From: Acuticoccus sp039189655
GTDB lineage: Bacteria > Pseudomonadota > Alphaproteobacteria > Rhizobiales > Amorphaceae
DNA: 31,930 nucleotides
Reading direction: 5' to 3'
Assembly (NCBI GenBank): GCA_039189655.1
Contig: JBCCYN010000032.1
Location: forward strand, 1 to 31,930
The translations under genes were made by a program, and so were the position numbers. The notes beneath the pieces are model-generated. The model made no database searches. It was not told where the DNA came from and saw nothing but the letters and a program-made list of their open reading frames with translations. This document shows, piece after piece, positions 24,350 to 31,930 of this stretch. How positions within the stretch are numbered: the stretch's first letter is position 1; every line of letters begins with the position of its first letter.

Positions 24350-24478
24350 CGTTCGGGCGGTGGTCACGCATTCGAACGAGCCGGCGAAGGGGGGCAACAA
24401 CCGCCCTTTTCCGGCGACGCACAAGGTCGGGACCATCTCGGTTCGCATAATGCGCAGCAAACACCATGGAGACGCGTG

Positions 24479-25372
24479 ATGGAGGCTCTCTTCATCGGTC
24501 ACGCCTACATCGACATCACCTTCATCTCAGAGCAACTGCCCACGGGCGATGAGAAAACCATCGCCACGGACTACGCGGTCGCTTTCGGGGGAAATGCCAC
24601 CACGGCAGCGTTTTGCGCCGCCAAGCTGGGCATGAGGTGCGACCTCCTTTGTCAGCAGGCGGATGACTGGCTGGCGCGCATGTTCTTGGAGATGGCCTCC
24701 CGCTCGGGCGTGTCCGTCCACGGCCGAAAAGTCTCCGAATCGAGCCTTTCCTTTATCATGCCGAAGGACGGCAAACGGGCCATCGTGCGCTGTCGGGACG
24801 ATGAGTTCCTGCACCCCTTCCCCCAGCTCAATCTGGAAGGCATTCGCGGCCTTCACCTTGACGGACACATGGCCGATTCAGCCATCCACTACGCCAGGGA
24901 CTGTCGGGAGATGGGGGTTCTGACCTCCCTTGACGGGGGCTCGGCCCGGCGCACGACGGACGATCTGTTGGACTTCATCGACGTCGCGGTGGTGTCTGAG
25001 CGCATGTGCGAGCAGATGCACCTCAACCCCCTCGCCATGCTGGAATATCTGCGCTCCAAAAACTGCAAGGTGGGCGCCGTGACGTTGGGCGAGCGCGGCT
25101 TGGTCTGGTTCGAACGGGGCAAGGATGCCCAGACAATGCCCGCCCTAGATGTCCCCTTCGAAAAGGTCATCGACACGTCCGGCGCCGGCGATGTGTTCCA
25201 CGGGGCCTACTTCTACTCGGCGCTTAACCGCCCAGAATTGTCCTGGGCCGAGCACTTCGACTTTGCCCGAAGCGCATCCGCCTTCGCAGTTCAGCACCTG
25301 GGGAACGAGCAATCGCTCCCGAGCCTTGATGACATCGCCGCCATCAGATCGAGCCTCAAAGAGGCCGCCTGA
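24479..25372 (+). CDS. PfkB/ribokinase-family sugar kinase
   Basis: This 297-aa kinase carries the N-terminal sugar-binding signature (AVAFGGNATTAAFCAAKLG, residues about 34-52) and the ATP/anion-hole signature DTSGAGDVFHGAYF (about 231-244) with the catalytic Asp. The family phosphorylates sugars or nucleosides with ATP; the substrate cannot be read from the sequence. GTG 24476 immediately precedes ATG 24479, and the ATG with upstream TGGAGA is preferred. It is 129 bp after the DUF427 gene, so it may have its own promoter, and it converges with holC (111 bp apart). Confidence 0.85.
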   Translation: MEALFIGHAYIDITFISEQLPTGDEKTIATDYAVAFGGNATTAAFCAAKLGMRCDLLCQQADDWLARMFLEMASRSGVSVHGRKVSESSLSFIMPKDGKRAIVRCRDDEFLHPFPQLNLEGIRGLHLDGHMADSAIHYARDCREMGVLTSLDGGSARRTTDDLLDFIDVAVVSERMCEQMHLNPLAMLEYLRSKNCKVGAVTLGERGLVWFERGKDAQTMPALDVPFEKVIDTSGAGDVFHGAYFYSALNRPELSWAEHFDFARSASAFAVQHLGNEQSLPSLDDIAAIRSSLKEAA

Positions 25373-25483
25373 GCGACATTCCGCACCCCCGCCTGTCGCC
25401 GCCTAAACTGGAATCCAGCACTCAAAAGGGGTGGTTAAGGGCTCTCCGGTCGCAGCGGTCTTTGCGTAGGTTATGGCGCTCGC

Positions 25484-25933
25484 TCAGCCCTGTTTCTCCC
25501 ATGCGCCGGCTTGGGTTTGCTGCCAGTAAGTGCATGCATGCCCGGCGCCCTGGAGCGGCTTCCAAAGACTGCGGGCGTGGGTCACAGCCTCCGGTTCGTG
25601 GGCCGAAAACAACAGCACCACGCGCTCATAGGCATCGACATTGGTGGGTTCGGCCCGGTGGGCCAGAAAGCGAACGGACGCGCCGTTCGGGGTATCTTGG
25701 CCCGTCGTCAGCCAGATGGGCTGTCGCGCACCGGCATCGTCCCGCTCGCTGGCATGGGGCAGGAAGCTAACGTCGCGATACGTCCACAAATGCCGGTCGA
25801 GGGCGTCCATGATGTCTGGGTCGGGCACCTCCACCACCGCCCGCCAGCCGCGCTCCAGGGTTTTCTCCAAGAGGACGGGAAGAACGTCCTCAAGGGTCTG
25901 GCGCTCCAGGTGATAAAACATCACCTCCGACAA
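25484..25933 (-). CDS. holC: DNA polymerase III subunit chi
   Basis: This 149-aa subunit of the clamp-loader complex links the polymerase to single-strand-binding protein. Family features are VMFYHLERQTLEDVLPVLLE at the N-terminus, KTLERGWRAVV, DRHLWTY and FLPHASE, and GASVRFLAHRAEP. The start is TTG 25933, chosen because holC products begin with about four residues before FYHL; an ATG four codons later would trim this. It starts 5 bp after the GST stop and is the last gene of pepA-GST-holC. Many bacteria keep pepA and holC together. Confidence 0.9.
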   Translation of the reverse strand: MSEVMFYHLERQTLEDVLPVLLEKTLERGWRAVVEVPDPDIMDALDRHLWTYRDVSFLPHASERDDAGARQPIWLTTGQDTPNGASVRFLAHRAEPTNVDAYERVVLLFSAHEPEAVTHARSLWKPLQGAGHACTYWQQTQAGAWEKQG

Positions 25934-25938
25934 GGCGG

Positions 25939-26550
25939 CTACTCAGGCCTTGTGGCCACGAAGGACGGGCGGGAAAACACCGGCTCCGCCCACGTGGCGA
26001 GCGCGGGATAGCGCCCCCGCCAGCCTTCGTCCGGAAACCTGAAGTCCATGTACCCGAGGGCGGCCCCAAGACCGATAGCAGCGATAGTCAGCCGCTCGCC
26101 CCCCGTCGCCGGCGGGGCCTTCTCGAAATAAGCCAAGACCGCGTGCGCCTTGGCGAGTTGATCGGCAAGCCAGGCGGGCCACCGCGCCGCCTCCGGCCGC
26201 ACTGCTCCTTCATAGCGCGCCGCCACCAGGCAATCCGCCGTCCCCTTGGCGAGCATGTAGTCGTTCATGACTCGCCAATGGTCTGGCGAACCGTCGGCGA
26301 AGATTTGGCTGTCCCCGACCCGGCTCGCGAGATAGCGGGTAATGAGGCCGGAGTCCGTCAACAGCGTGCCATCATCCAGCACAAGCGCGGGGATTTTCCG
26401 CAGCGGATTGAGGGCCTGGTAACCTGGGTTCTCAGTGGTCGGGGCGACGGTGGTGGGAACGATCTCCAATTCCCCGTGAATGCCCAGCTCGTAGGCGACG
26501 AGTTCCACCGTTCGCCCGAATGGCGTCGCCTTGGCGCTAAAAAACTTCAT
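25939..26550 (-). CDS. Glutathione S-transferase family protein
   Basis: In this 203-aa protein the N-terminal thioredoxin-like domain shows NPLRKIPAL (48-56, with the cis-Pro) and the glutathione-contacting DSGLI (66-70); the C-terminal helical domain contains IAAIGLGAALGYMDFRF. It probably conjugates or reduces small electrophiles with glutathione in the cytoplasm; the substrate is unknown. It lies between pepA and holC with 6- and 5-bp gaps, so it must be on the same transcript, an insertion in the usual pepA-holC pair. Confidence 0.85.
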   Translation of the reverse strand: MKFFSAKATPFGRTVELVAYELGIHGELEIVPTTVAPTTENPGYQALNPLRKIPALVLDDGTLLTDSGLITRYLASRVGDSQIFADGSPDHWRVMNDYMLAKGTADCLVAARYEGAVRPEAARWPAWLADQLAKAHAVLAYFEKAPPATGGERLTIAAIGLGAALGYMDFRFPDEGWRGRYPALATWAEPVFSRPSFVATRPE

Positions 26551-26556
26551 GGGCCC

Positions 26557-28089
26557 CTAAGCCTCTGGACCGCGAGGCACCAGGTCCGCGCCATCCTCGT
26601 AAAAATCGGCCACGAACCGGTCGAGAAGCCGCACGCCGAAACCGGACCCGAACCCGCGGCTAATCTCCGTAGACGGTGCGCCAAAGGCCGTGCCGGCGAT
26701 GTCGAGGTGCACCCAAACAGAATCCTTGGCGAACCGTTTGAGGAACTGGGCGGCCGTGATGGAGCCGCCCGCACGCCCGCCGGTGTTCTTCATATCGGCA
26801 AACTTGGAGTCGATGAGCGTGTCGTATTCCTTCGCGAGCGGCATCCGCCACACAAGATCGCCGGTGGCCTTGCCCGCATCGGAAAGCTGCGCGGCCACCG
26901 TGTCATCGTCGGTATACATCCCCGCGTGCTGGTGACCGAGCGCAATGATGATCGCTCCGGTCAGGGTGGCAAGGTCAATGACCACCCGCGGCGAAAACGT
27001 CTCGATGGTGTAGGTGAGCGCATCGGCCAACACCAAACGCCCTTCAGCATCAGTGTTAATAATTTCAATGGTTTGGCCGGACTTCGACTTCACGATATCG
27101 CCCGGGCGTTGGGCGTTGCCGTCGGGCATGTTTTCCACCAGGCCGATAAGGCCAACGGCGTTTACTTTCGCCTTGCGCGCGGCAAGGGCGTGCATGGTGC
27201 CCACCACCGCCGCCGCGCCGCCCATGTCGCCCTTCATGTCCTCCATGCCGCCCGCGGGCTTGATGGAGATGCCGCCAGTATCGAAAACCACGCCCTTTCC
27301 CACAAACGCCACGGGCTTCACATCAGGCGAGCCACCCTTCCACTCCATCACGGCGACCCGCGCCGGGCGGACAGACCCCTGCGCAACCCCCAATAGAGCG
27401 CGCATTTCCTCCTTCGCCAGCTCGTCGGGCTCCATTACGCGCACAGCAACACCGAGGGCGGACAACGCCATGGCGCGTTCGGCAAACTCCACCGGACCCA
27501 GCTCATTGGGCGGCTCATTGACGAGCGTGCGCGCCAACGCAACGCCCTCCGCCACCCCCGAAACGCTTTGCCAGCGTTCCGTCGCGGCGGCGGGATCGGC
27601 GCACGAAATCAAAATATTGCGGGGTGGATCCTCGGCCTTATCATCGTCCTTTTTGCTTTTGTAGGCATCAAAGGCATAGGCTCGAAGGGTGAGCCCCATG
27701 GCGATGTCCGCCGCCTCCCGATCCGAGACCGCACCGTCTGTACGCTCGGCAAAGACGGAAACGTCGCGGTTCAGCCCGCCCGGCAGCGTGCCCGCCACCG
27801 CGCCCCCGAGGCGCGCCCAGTCCTGCTCGCGCAGCTTGGTTTCGTCCCCAAGGCCGACGACCAACAGCGTGTCCGCCTCCAGTCCCCGTGGCAAAGGCAA
27901 CGCGAGAACGTCGAAACGCTTTCCTTTATAACTTTGAGATTTAATGGCTTTCTTGACGGTTCCGCCGCTCGCCGCGTCCACGCGCGCTGCGGCAGCGCCG
28001 AGCGTGCCGCCATCCCCAGCGAAAACCACGAGGGTGCCCGCTGAAGGCATCGCCTCGGGGCCAAATTTGATCACGGGAGATTGCGCCAT
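26557..28089 (-). CDS. pepA: Leucyl aminopeptidase (M17 family)
   Basis: This is a 510-aa cytosolic two-metal aminopeptidase that trims N-terminal residues from peptides. The start at complement 28089 has AGGAG six bases upstream; a longer open frame to 28422 overlaps lptF and is not protein-like. The M17 motifs are present: VGKGVVFDTGGISIKP (about 261-276), MKGDMGGAAAV (about 282-292) and the signature NTDAEGRLVLADALTY (from about 346), which hold the metal-binding Asp/Glu and catalytic Lys residues. The N-terminal macro-like domain is standard. It is first in pepA-GST-holC and divergent from lptF, the arrangement kept in many proteobacteria. Confidence 0.95.
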   Translation of the reverse strand: MAQSPVIKFGPEAMPSAGTLVVFAGDGGTLGAAAARVDAASGGTVKKAIKSQSYKGKRFDVLALPLPRGLEADTLLVVGLGDETKLREQDWARLGGAVAGTLPGGLNRDVSVFAERTDGAVSDREAADIAMGLTLRAYAFDAYKSKKDDDKAEDPPRNILISCADPAAATERWQSVSGVAEGVALARTLVNEPPNELGPVEFAERAMALSALGVAVRVMEPDELAKEEMRALLGVAQGSVRPARVAVMEWKGGSPDVKPVAFVGKGVVFDTGGISIKPAGGMEDMKGDMGGAAAVVGTMHALAARKAKVNAVGLIGLVENMPDGNAQRPGDIVKSKSGQTIEIINTDAEGRLVLADALTYTIETFSPRVVIDLATLTGAIIIALGHQHAGMYTDDDTVAAQLSDAGKATGDLVWRMPLAKEYDTLIDSKFADMKNTGGRAGGSITAAQFLKRFAKDSVWVHLDIAGTAFGAPSTEISRGFGSGFGVRLLDRFVADFYEDGADLVPRGPEA

Positions 28090-28297
28090 GAGAACTCCTT
28101 TCGCGCCGTGATTGCCACCTAAACGCTTTGGGATTGCCCGACAACTCCCGAAGACTGCGTCTTCCAGGACACGCCTGAAATGTTTTGCTCTTTTCGCAGG
28201 CCCACGATTCTTCAACCCCTGGAAGCGTTGGTGTAGGGAAATCCACAGGCGGGAGTCTAAAGACGCGCTCGCCGGTGTGTTCTGTGGCGAGAGGTCC
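28090..28297. promoter_or_regulatory. Divergent promoter region between pepA and lptF
   Basis: These 208 bp separate the divergent pepA and lptF start codons, so promoters for both operons should be here. AGGAG for pepA lies at its left end. A loose dyad GCCTG/CAGGC with a long spacer lies near 28175-28203. Candidate -35/-10 pairs were too weak to name. Confidence 0.5.
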
Positions 28298-29464
28298 ATG
28301 CCGCTGATCAATTGGTATATGTGTCGGCGGATTCTCACGCTGTTTCCAGCGGGCCTCTTGATCCTCACGCTGATCATCTGGTCCACCCAGGCGCTCCAGC
28401 GCCTCGACCTGGTGACCGCCAAGGGTCAGACGTTCGCGGTGTTCTTCGAGTTAACGCTCCTCGCGGTGCCGTTTCTCGCCACACTGCTTGCGCCCATCGC
28501 GTTCGTCATTGCCATGGTGGCCGTCTATGACGCCATGAACCGAGACAGCGAGCTGGTGGTGATCGGCGCCGCCGGCGCGGGGCGGCTGCGGCTCCTCGCC
28601 CCTGCCCTTTGCGCCGCCGCTGTGTGCTCGGCCCTCGTCCTCGCTGGCGCTGTCTATCTGGGGCCGGCCGGTCTTGCCAAAGCCCGCGCCATGATCATCC
28701 AAGTGCGCGCCGACCTCGTCACCTCCATCGTGCAGCCCGGTCGCTTCATCGAGATCGAAGACGGCCTCACCGTTCACATCCGCGACCGGTTGGCCGACGG
28801 GTCGCTGGAAGGGCTGATGCTCAACGACAGCCGCTCCAGCAACATCACGACCACCTACCTTGCCCGCACCGGCCGCGTGGTGGAGGCGGAGGAAAACACC
28901 CTCCTCGTCATGACCAACGGGAGCCTGCAGCGCCTGGAGCGGCCGGAGAACGAACTCACCGTCGTCGCCTTCGACGCCTACGCCTTCGACCTCACCGACC
29001 TTTCGGCGGGCCCGGTCACCACCACCTACCGCCCTTCCGAGCGCACCCTCTACGAACTCCTCACCCCCGACCCCAACGACCGCTACCGGGCCGATCGGGA
29101 AGCCCGCTTCGTTATCGAACTCCACGACCGCCTCTCCCAGCCGCTGGCGCCGTTCGTCTATGCGCTGGTGGTGTTTTTGTTCGTGGGCGATCCGCGCATG
29201 CACCGACAGAGCAGGCTGGCCGGTGTGTTTGCCGCGGGCCTTGCAGTGACTGCAGTCCGCGGTGCCACCTACGGCACCCTCCTCGCCGCCGAAGCCACTC
29301 CCGCGCTCGCGCCGATGGTTTACGTGGTGCTCATAGCGGCCGGCGCCGGCGCCTTCGTGCTCATCATCAGCGATCGCACCATCACGCTGCATGAACGGGC
29401 TGCCGACACCATCGCAAAGCGGCTTGCCAGTTTCTTCGCTAACCGGGCGAGTGCAGCGCGATGA
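28298..29464 (+). CDS. lptF: LPS export ABC transporter permease LptF
   Basis: This 388-aa inner-membrane half-permease of the LptB2FG transporter extracts lipopolysaccharide and passes it to the Lpt bridge. It shows the YjgP/YjgQ layout: hydrophobic helices near residues 12-32, 50-80 and 95-120, a periplasmic beta-jellyroll domain (about 130-260, with IVQPGRFIEIEDGLTVHIRD), then three C-terminal helices. The motif NRDSELVVIGAAG near residue 85 is the coupling-helix region. ATG 28298 is preferred to the open frame from 28112, which overlaps the pepA leader. It overlaps lptG by 4 bp (ATGA). Confidence 0.93.
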   Translation: MPLINWYMCRRILTLFPAGLLILTLIIWSTQALQRLDLVTAKGQTFAVFFELTLLAVPFLATLLAPIAFVIAMVAVYDAMNRDSELVVIGAAGAGRLRLLAPALCAAAVCSALVLAGAVYLGPAGLAKARAMIIQVRADLVTSIVQPGRFIEIEDGLTVHIRDRLADGSLEGLMLNDSRSSNITTTYLARTGRVVEAEENTLLVMTNGSLQRLERPENELTVVAFDAYAFDLTDLSAGPVTTTYRPSERTLYELLTPDPNDRYRADREARFVIELHDRLSQPLAPFVYALVVFLFVGDPRMHRQSRLAGVFAAGLAVTAVRGATYGTLLAAEATPALAPMVYVVLIAAGAGAFVLIISDRTITLHERAADTIAKRLASFFANRASAAR

Positions 29465-30564
29465 CCGGTATCGGCTGCGGCTCCACCCTCTCGCGCTATT
29501 TGGCGCTCACCTTTGCCCGATGGATCGGTGGCTTCTTCCTCCTCGGTAGCGGCATCATCTTCCTCGCCGACACCGTGGAACTGATCCGCCGCTCGGTGGA
29601 TCGCACGTCGTTTTCCGCCGTCGATGCGGTCTTGGCGTCCCTCTATAAGACCCCAGCGCTCACCGAAGAGTTCTTACCCTTCGCCGTGCTGTTCGGCGCC
29701 ATTGCCGCGTTCCTTGCCCTCAATCGCCGGCTTGAGCTTGCCGTGATGCGCGCCGCCGGTGTTTCCGCTTGGCAGTTTGTGCTGCCCGGCATCCTCGTGG
29801 TCGCAGCCGTCGGCGTGTTTGCCACCACCGTTTACAACCCCCTGTCGGCGGCCGCCCGGGAACAGTCCGACATTTTGTCCGCGCGGGTGCTGGGCAATGA
29901 GGCGAGGCTTCTGACCGGCGGTTCTGGTGGAATCTGGTTCCGCCAGGAGGGGGAGACCGGTGGCTCGATCATGCATGCGGCCACTGCCACTGCCGACGGC
30001 CTCACCCTTTTTGACGTGGAAATTCACCTCTTCGACGAAGCTGCCCAGTTTGCGGGCCGGATCGAGGCAGCAGCGGCAACCTTGGGCGACGGGTCCTGGG
30101 CCCTTGGCGCCGTCAGCCGCTTCGACAAGGATGGAAACCGCACAGACCTTCCCGCCGACACCCTCGCAACGGCGCTCTCGGCCATAGAAGTGCGTGAGGC
30201 GGTGGCGCGGCCAGAGGCCATCTCGTTCTGGCAGCTTCCTGGCGCGGTTGCCCTTGCCGAGAGGGCCGGGCTGCCGACCCACCGGTTTGCCCTTCAACAT
30301 CAGGTACTCCTGGCGCGCCCGCTCCTGCTGGCTGCCATGGTTCTGATCGCAGCGTCCGTATCGCTCCGCCTGGTGCGCCTTGGCGGGGTGGCGAGGGCCA
30401 TTACTGGCGGCGTGGTGGCGGGTTTTGCGCTCTACATCGCCTCGGCCGTCGCCTCCGATCTTGGCGAAGCAGGGGCTGTGCCGGCGGTGTTTGCGGCTTG
30501 GCTGCCGGGCCTTGCCGCCGCGCTTTTCGGCGTCTCTGCACTCCTTTACACGGAGGACGGGTGA
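29461..30564 (+). CDS. lptG: LPS export ABC transporter permease LptG
   Basis: This is the 367-aa partner permease of LptF. It has three N-terminal membrane segments (FFLLGSGIIFLAD; LPFAVLFGAIAAFLAL; FVLPGILVVAAVGVFATTV), the coupling motif NRRLELAVMRAAGVSAWQ, a periplasmic jellyroll region (about 130-250), and C-terminal helices (LLLAAMVLIAASVSLRL and following). Its start lies inside the end of lptF (ATGA overlap) and its TGA shares a base with the lptD ATG, so the three genes are translationally coupled and give balanced subunits. Confidence 0.93.
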   Translation: MTGIGCGSTLSRYLALTFARWIGGFFLLGSGIIFLADTVELIRRSVDRTSFSAVDAVLASLYKTPALTEEFLPFAVLFGAIAAFLALNRRLELAVMRAAGVSAWQFVLPGILVVAAVGVFATTVYNPLSAAAREQSDILSARVLGNEARLLTGGSGGIWFRQEGETGGSIMHAATATADGLTLFDVEIHLFDEAAQFAGRIEAAAATLGDGSWALGAVSRFDKDGNRTDLPADTLATALSAIEVREAVARPEAISFWQLPGAVALAERAGLPTHRFALQHQVLLARPLLLAAMVLIAASVSLRLVRLGGVARAITGGVVAGFALYIASAVASDLGEAGAVPAVFAAWLPGLAAALFGVSALLYTEDG

Positions 30565-31930
30565 TGGCTCGCGCGTTCTTCGTTGCCATCTTGCTCGCGC
30601 TGAGCCCGTTTGCCCTTCTGGCAACGACGGCGCGCGCCCAAATCATCCCCGACTTTTCCCAATCGGACACCGACGCGCGCCTTTTGCTGGAGTCCGATGA
30701 ACTCATCTACAACACGGAAACCGGCCGAGTGACGGCCGTCGGCAGCGTCTTCATCCACTACAAGGGCTATCAGCTCTTCGCCAACGAAGTCGCCTACGAT
30801 CAACAGACCAACACCTTGTCTGCGCGGGGCGGAGCGCTGCTTGAAGAGCCCGACGGCAACGTCGTCATTGCCAAAGACATGCGCCTTTCCGACGATTTTC
30901 GCGATGGTTTCCTCACTGGCCTGCGCACGGACACGATTTTCCGCACCCGGTTAGCCGCCAACCGCGCCGAGCGCATTGACGGCAACGTGACGATCTTCGA
31001 GGACGCCGGCTACACCGCCTGCTACTCGTGCCGACGAAGGCCCGACAAACCGCCCACCTGGGCCATCAAGGCCCGACGGGTGATTGCGCGCGAGGACGAA
31101 AAAACGCTGCGGTTCGAAGAGCCGCGGTTTGAGCTTTTTGGTGTTTCCACGCCGACGCTACCGTCCTTCAACGTGCCTGACCCCACGGTGCGCCGCGCGT
31201 CAGGGTTCTTGTTCCCGACCGCCATCTACACCAACCTCCTCGGCTTTGGGGTGCGCAACGCCTATTTCCAGACCCTCGGCCCCCACCGCGACATCACCTA
31301 CGGCGTCACTCCGTTGACCCGCCAGGGCGTCTTCGGCGACGTAGAATTCCGGGAACGCACCGCCACGGGCGGCTATAGCCTGCGCGGCACCGGCATCTAC
31401 CAACTTGATCCGTCGGCGTTCGACGACACCAGCGGTGATCGGCGTTTCCGCGGCTCGGTGAGCACGGAAGGTAACTTCTTTGCCAACCCCCGCTGGCAGT
31501 ACGGCTGGGAGAGCACACTCAGTACCGATCGGCGCTATCTTGATAACTACAAGGAAGATACCGGAGAGAATCTGAGCGAACCGACGACGCTCTACCTCAA
31601 CGGGCTTGGCGAACGGAATTTCTTCGACGCTCGCCTGTGGGCATTCCGCATCCTCCAGGAAGACTACGTCTCCACCGAGGTGCGCAACGCGCCGCCGCCC
31701 TTCAGCCCATTCGGCTCCAGACTCCAGGGCAAGCAGGCCTACGTCCATCCGGTCATCGACTATGAGGGCGTTTACGACGGCGCGGTTCTGGGCGGGGAGC
31801 TTTCCTATGCCTTCAACACCACAGCGCTGACGCGCCAGGAAACCGACGCATTTGGGGCCATCGTCAACGGTGCCTTGGTGCCGCGGTTCCGCGGTGTGGA
31901 GGGCACGTTTGGTCGGGTGAGCGGGGAGTT
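30564..31930 (+). CDS. lptD: LPS assembly outer-membrane protein LptD (partial, cut by window end)
   Basis: ATG 30564 overlaps the lptG stop by one base, and the frame is open to the window end (455 codons seen). A signal peptide (about 1-25, ending TARA then Q) is followed by an OstA/LptA-like beta-jellyroll domain (about 35-150: SDELIYNTETGRVTAVGSV; VAYDQQTNTLSARGG). A segment GYTACYSC follows, with two closely spaced Cys that may take part in the disulphides typical of LptD. The barrel starts near residue 190 with FNVPDPTVRRASGFLFPT. LptD inserts LPS into the outer leaflet together with LptE. The remainder of the barrel is beyond the window. Confidence 0.93.
   Translation, partial: MARAFFVAILLALSPFALLATTARAQIIPDFSQSDTDARLLLESDELIYNTETGRVTAVGSVFIHYKGYQLFANEVAYDQQTNTLSARGGALLEEPDGNVVIAKDMRLSDDFRDGFLTGLRTDTIFRTRLAANRAERIDGNVTIFEDAGYTACYSCRRRPDKPPTWAIKARRVIAREDEKTLRFEEPRFELFGVSTPTLPSFNVPDPTVRRASGFLFPTAIYTNLLGFGVRNAYFQTLGPHRDITYGVTPLTRQGVFGDVEFRERTATGGYSLRGTGIYQLDPSAFDDTSGDRRFRGSVSTEGNFFANPRWQYGWESTLSTDRRYLDNYKEDTGENLSEPTTLYLNGLGERNFFDARLWAFRILQEDYVSTEVRNAPPPFSPFGSRLQGKQAYVHPVIDYEGVYDGAVLGGELSYAFNTTALTRQETDAFGAIVNGALVPRFRGVEGTFGRVSGE

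Noticed and set aside
25373..25399. GCGACA/TGTCGC inverted repeat after the PfkB-family gene as a terminator
   Set aside because: Only a 6-bp stem with a 15-nt loop and no T-run on either strand.
26143..27396. Rightward 417-aa frame opposite GST and pepA
   Set aside because: It is antisense to two clearly recognised genes and is rich in Arg, His and Gly without domain features.
28112..28297. Longer starts for lptF (28112) and pepA (28422)
   Set aside because: Both would extend into the divergent neighbour's leader; the internal ATGs match family N-termini, and pepA has AGGAG at good spacing.

Overview
The window is GC-rich chromosomal DNA that fits an alphaproteobacterium, probably Hyphomicrobiales (Rhizobiales). 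The evidence is the pepA/holC block divergent from lptF-lptG-lptD, small proteins of the DUF427, DUF1294 and DUF2256 families, and a Hint-domain protein beside type I (RTX) secretion substrates. Genus cannot be read from the sequence.

Positions 1-7070 are a mobile-element region. It reads rightward: an AlpA/Xis-like HTH protein, two small unknown genes, a DUF3987 primase/helicase-like ATPase, another small gene, and a terminase small subunit (terS). The terS is followed by a translationally coupled second terS-like gene that is broken. No large terminase, capsid or tail gene is visible. This gene set resembles a phage satellite (PICI-like) more than a complete prophage. About 0.9 kb of its right end (end of the small gene, terS, broken terS2) is repeated at 6139-7070. 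Between the two copies lies a leftward pair of RTX calcium-binding genes: a 421-aa protein and a probably truncated 214-aa one.

Positions 7074-20018 hold secreted or envelope proteins. First is a leftward periplasmic ClpP-like protein. After a 765-bp intergenic stretch comes a 9.9-kb gene for a 3297-aa protein with six CSLREA/beta-helix units, a cadherin-like domain and two C-terminal RTX units. Nine bases later a Hint-domain protein follows. The giant protein and the RTX proteins look like type I secretion substrates, but no exporter gene is in the window.

Positions 20019-20644 look like an element boundary: two leftward gene remnants and paired 9-bp direct repeats, next to the 3' end of a leftward tRNA-Ser(CGA). 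Everything left of the tRNA may be one composite island, but no matching att repeat was found in the window.

From 20645 on the content is ordinary chromosome. There is a gene-poor stretch, DUF2256, an unknown 664-aa exported protein, DUF1294, DUF427 and a PfkB-family kinase. A tight leftward operon pepA-GST-holC follows, and divergent from it is the lipopolysaccharide export operon lptF-lptG-lptD, with lptD cut by the window end.
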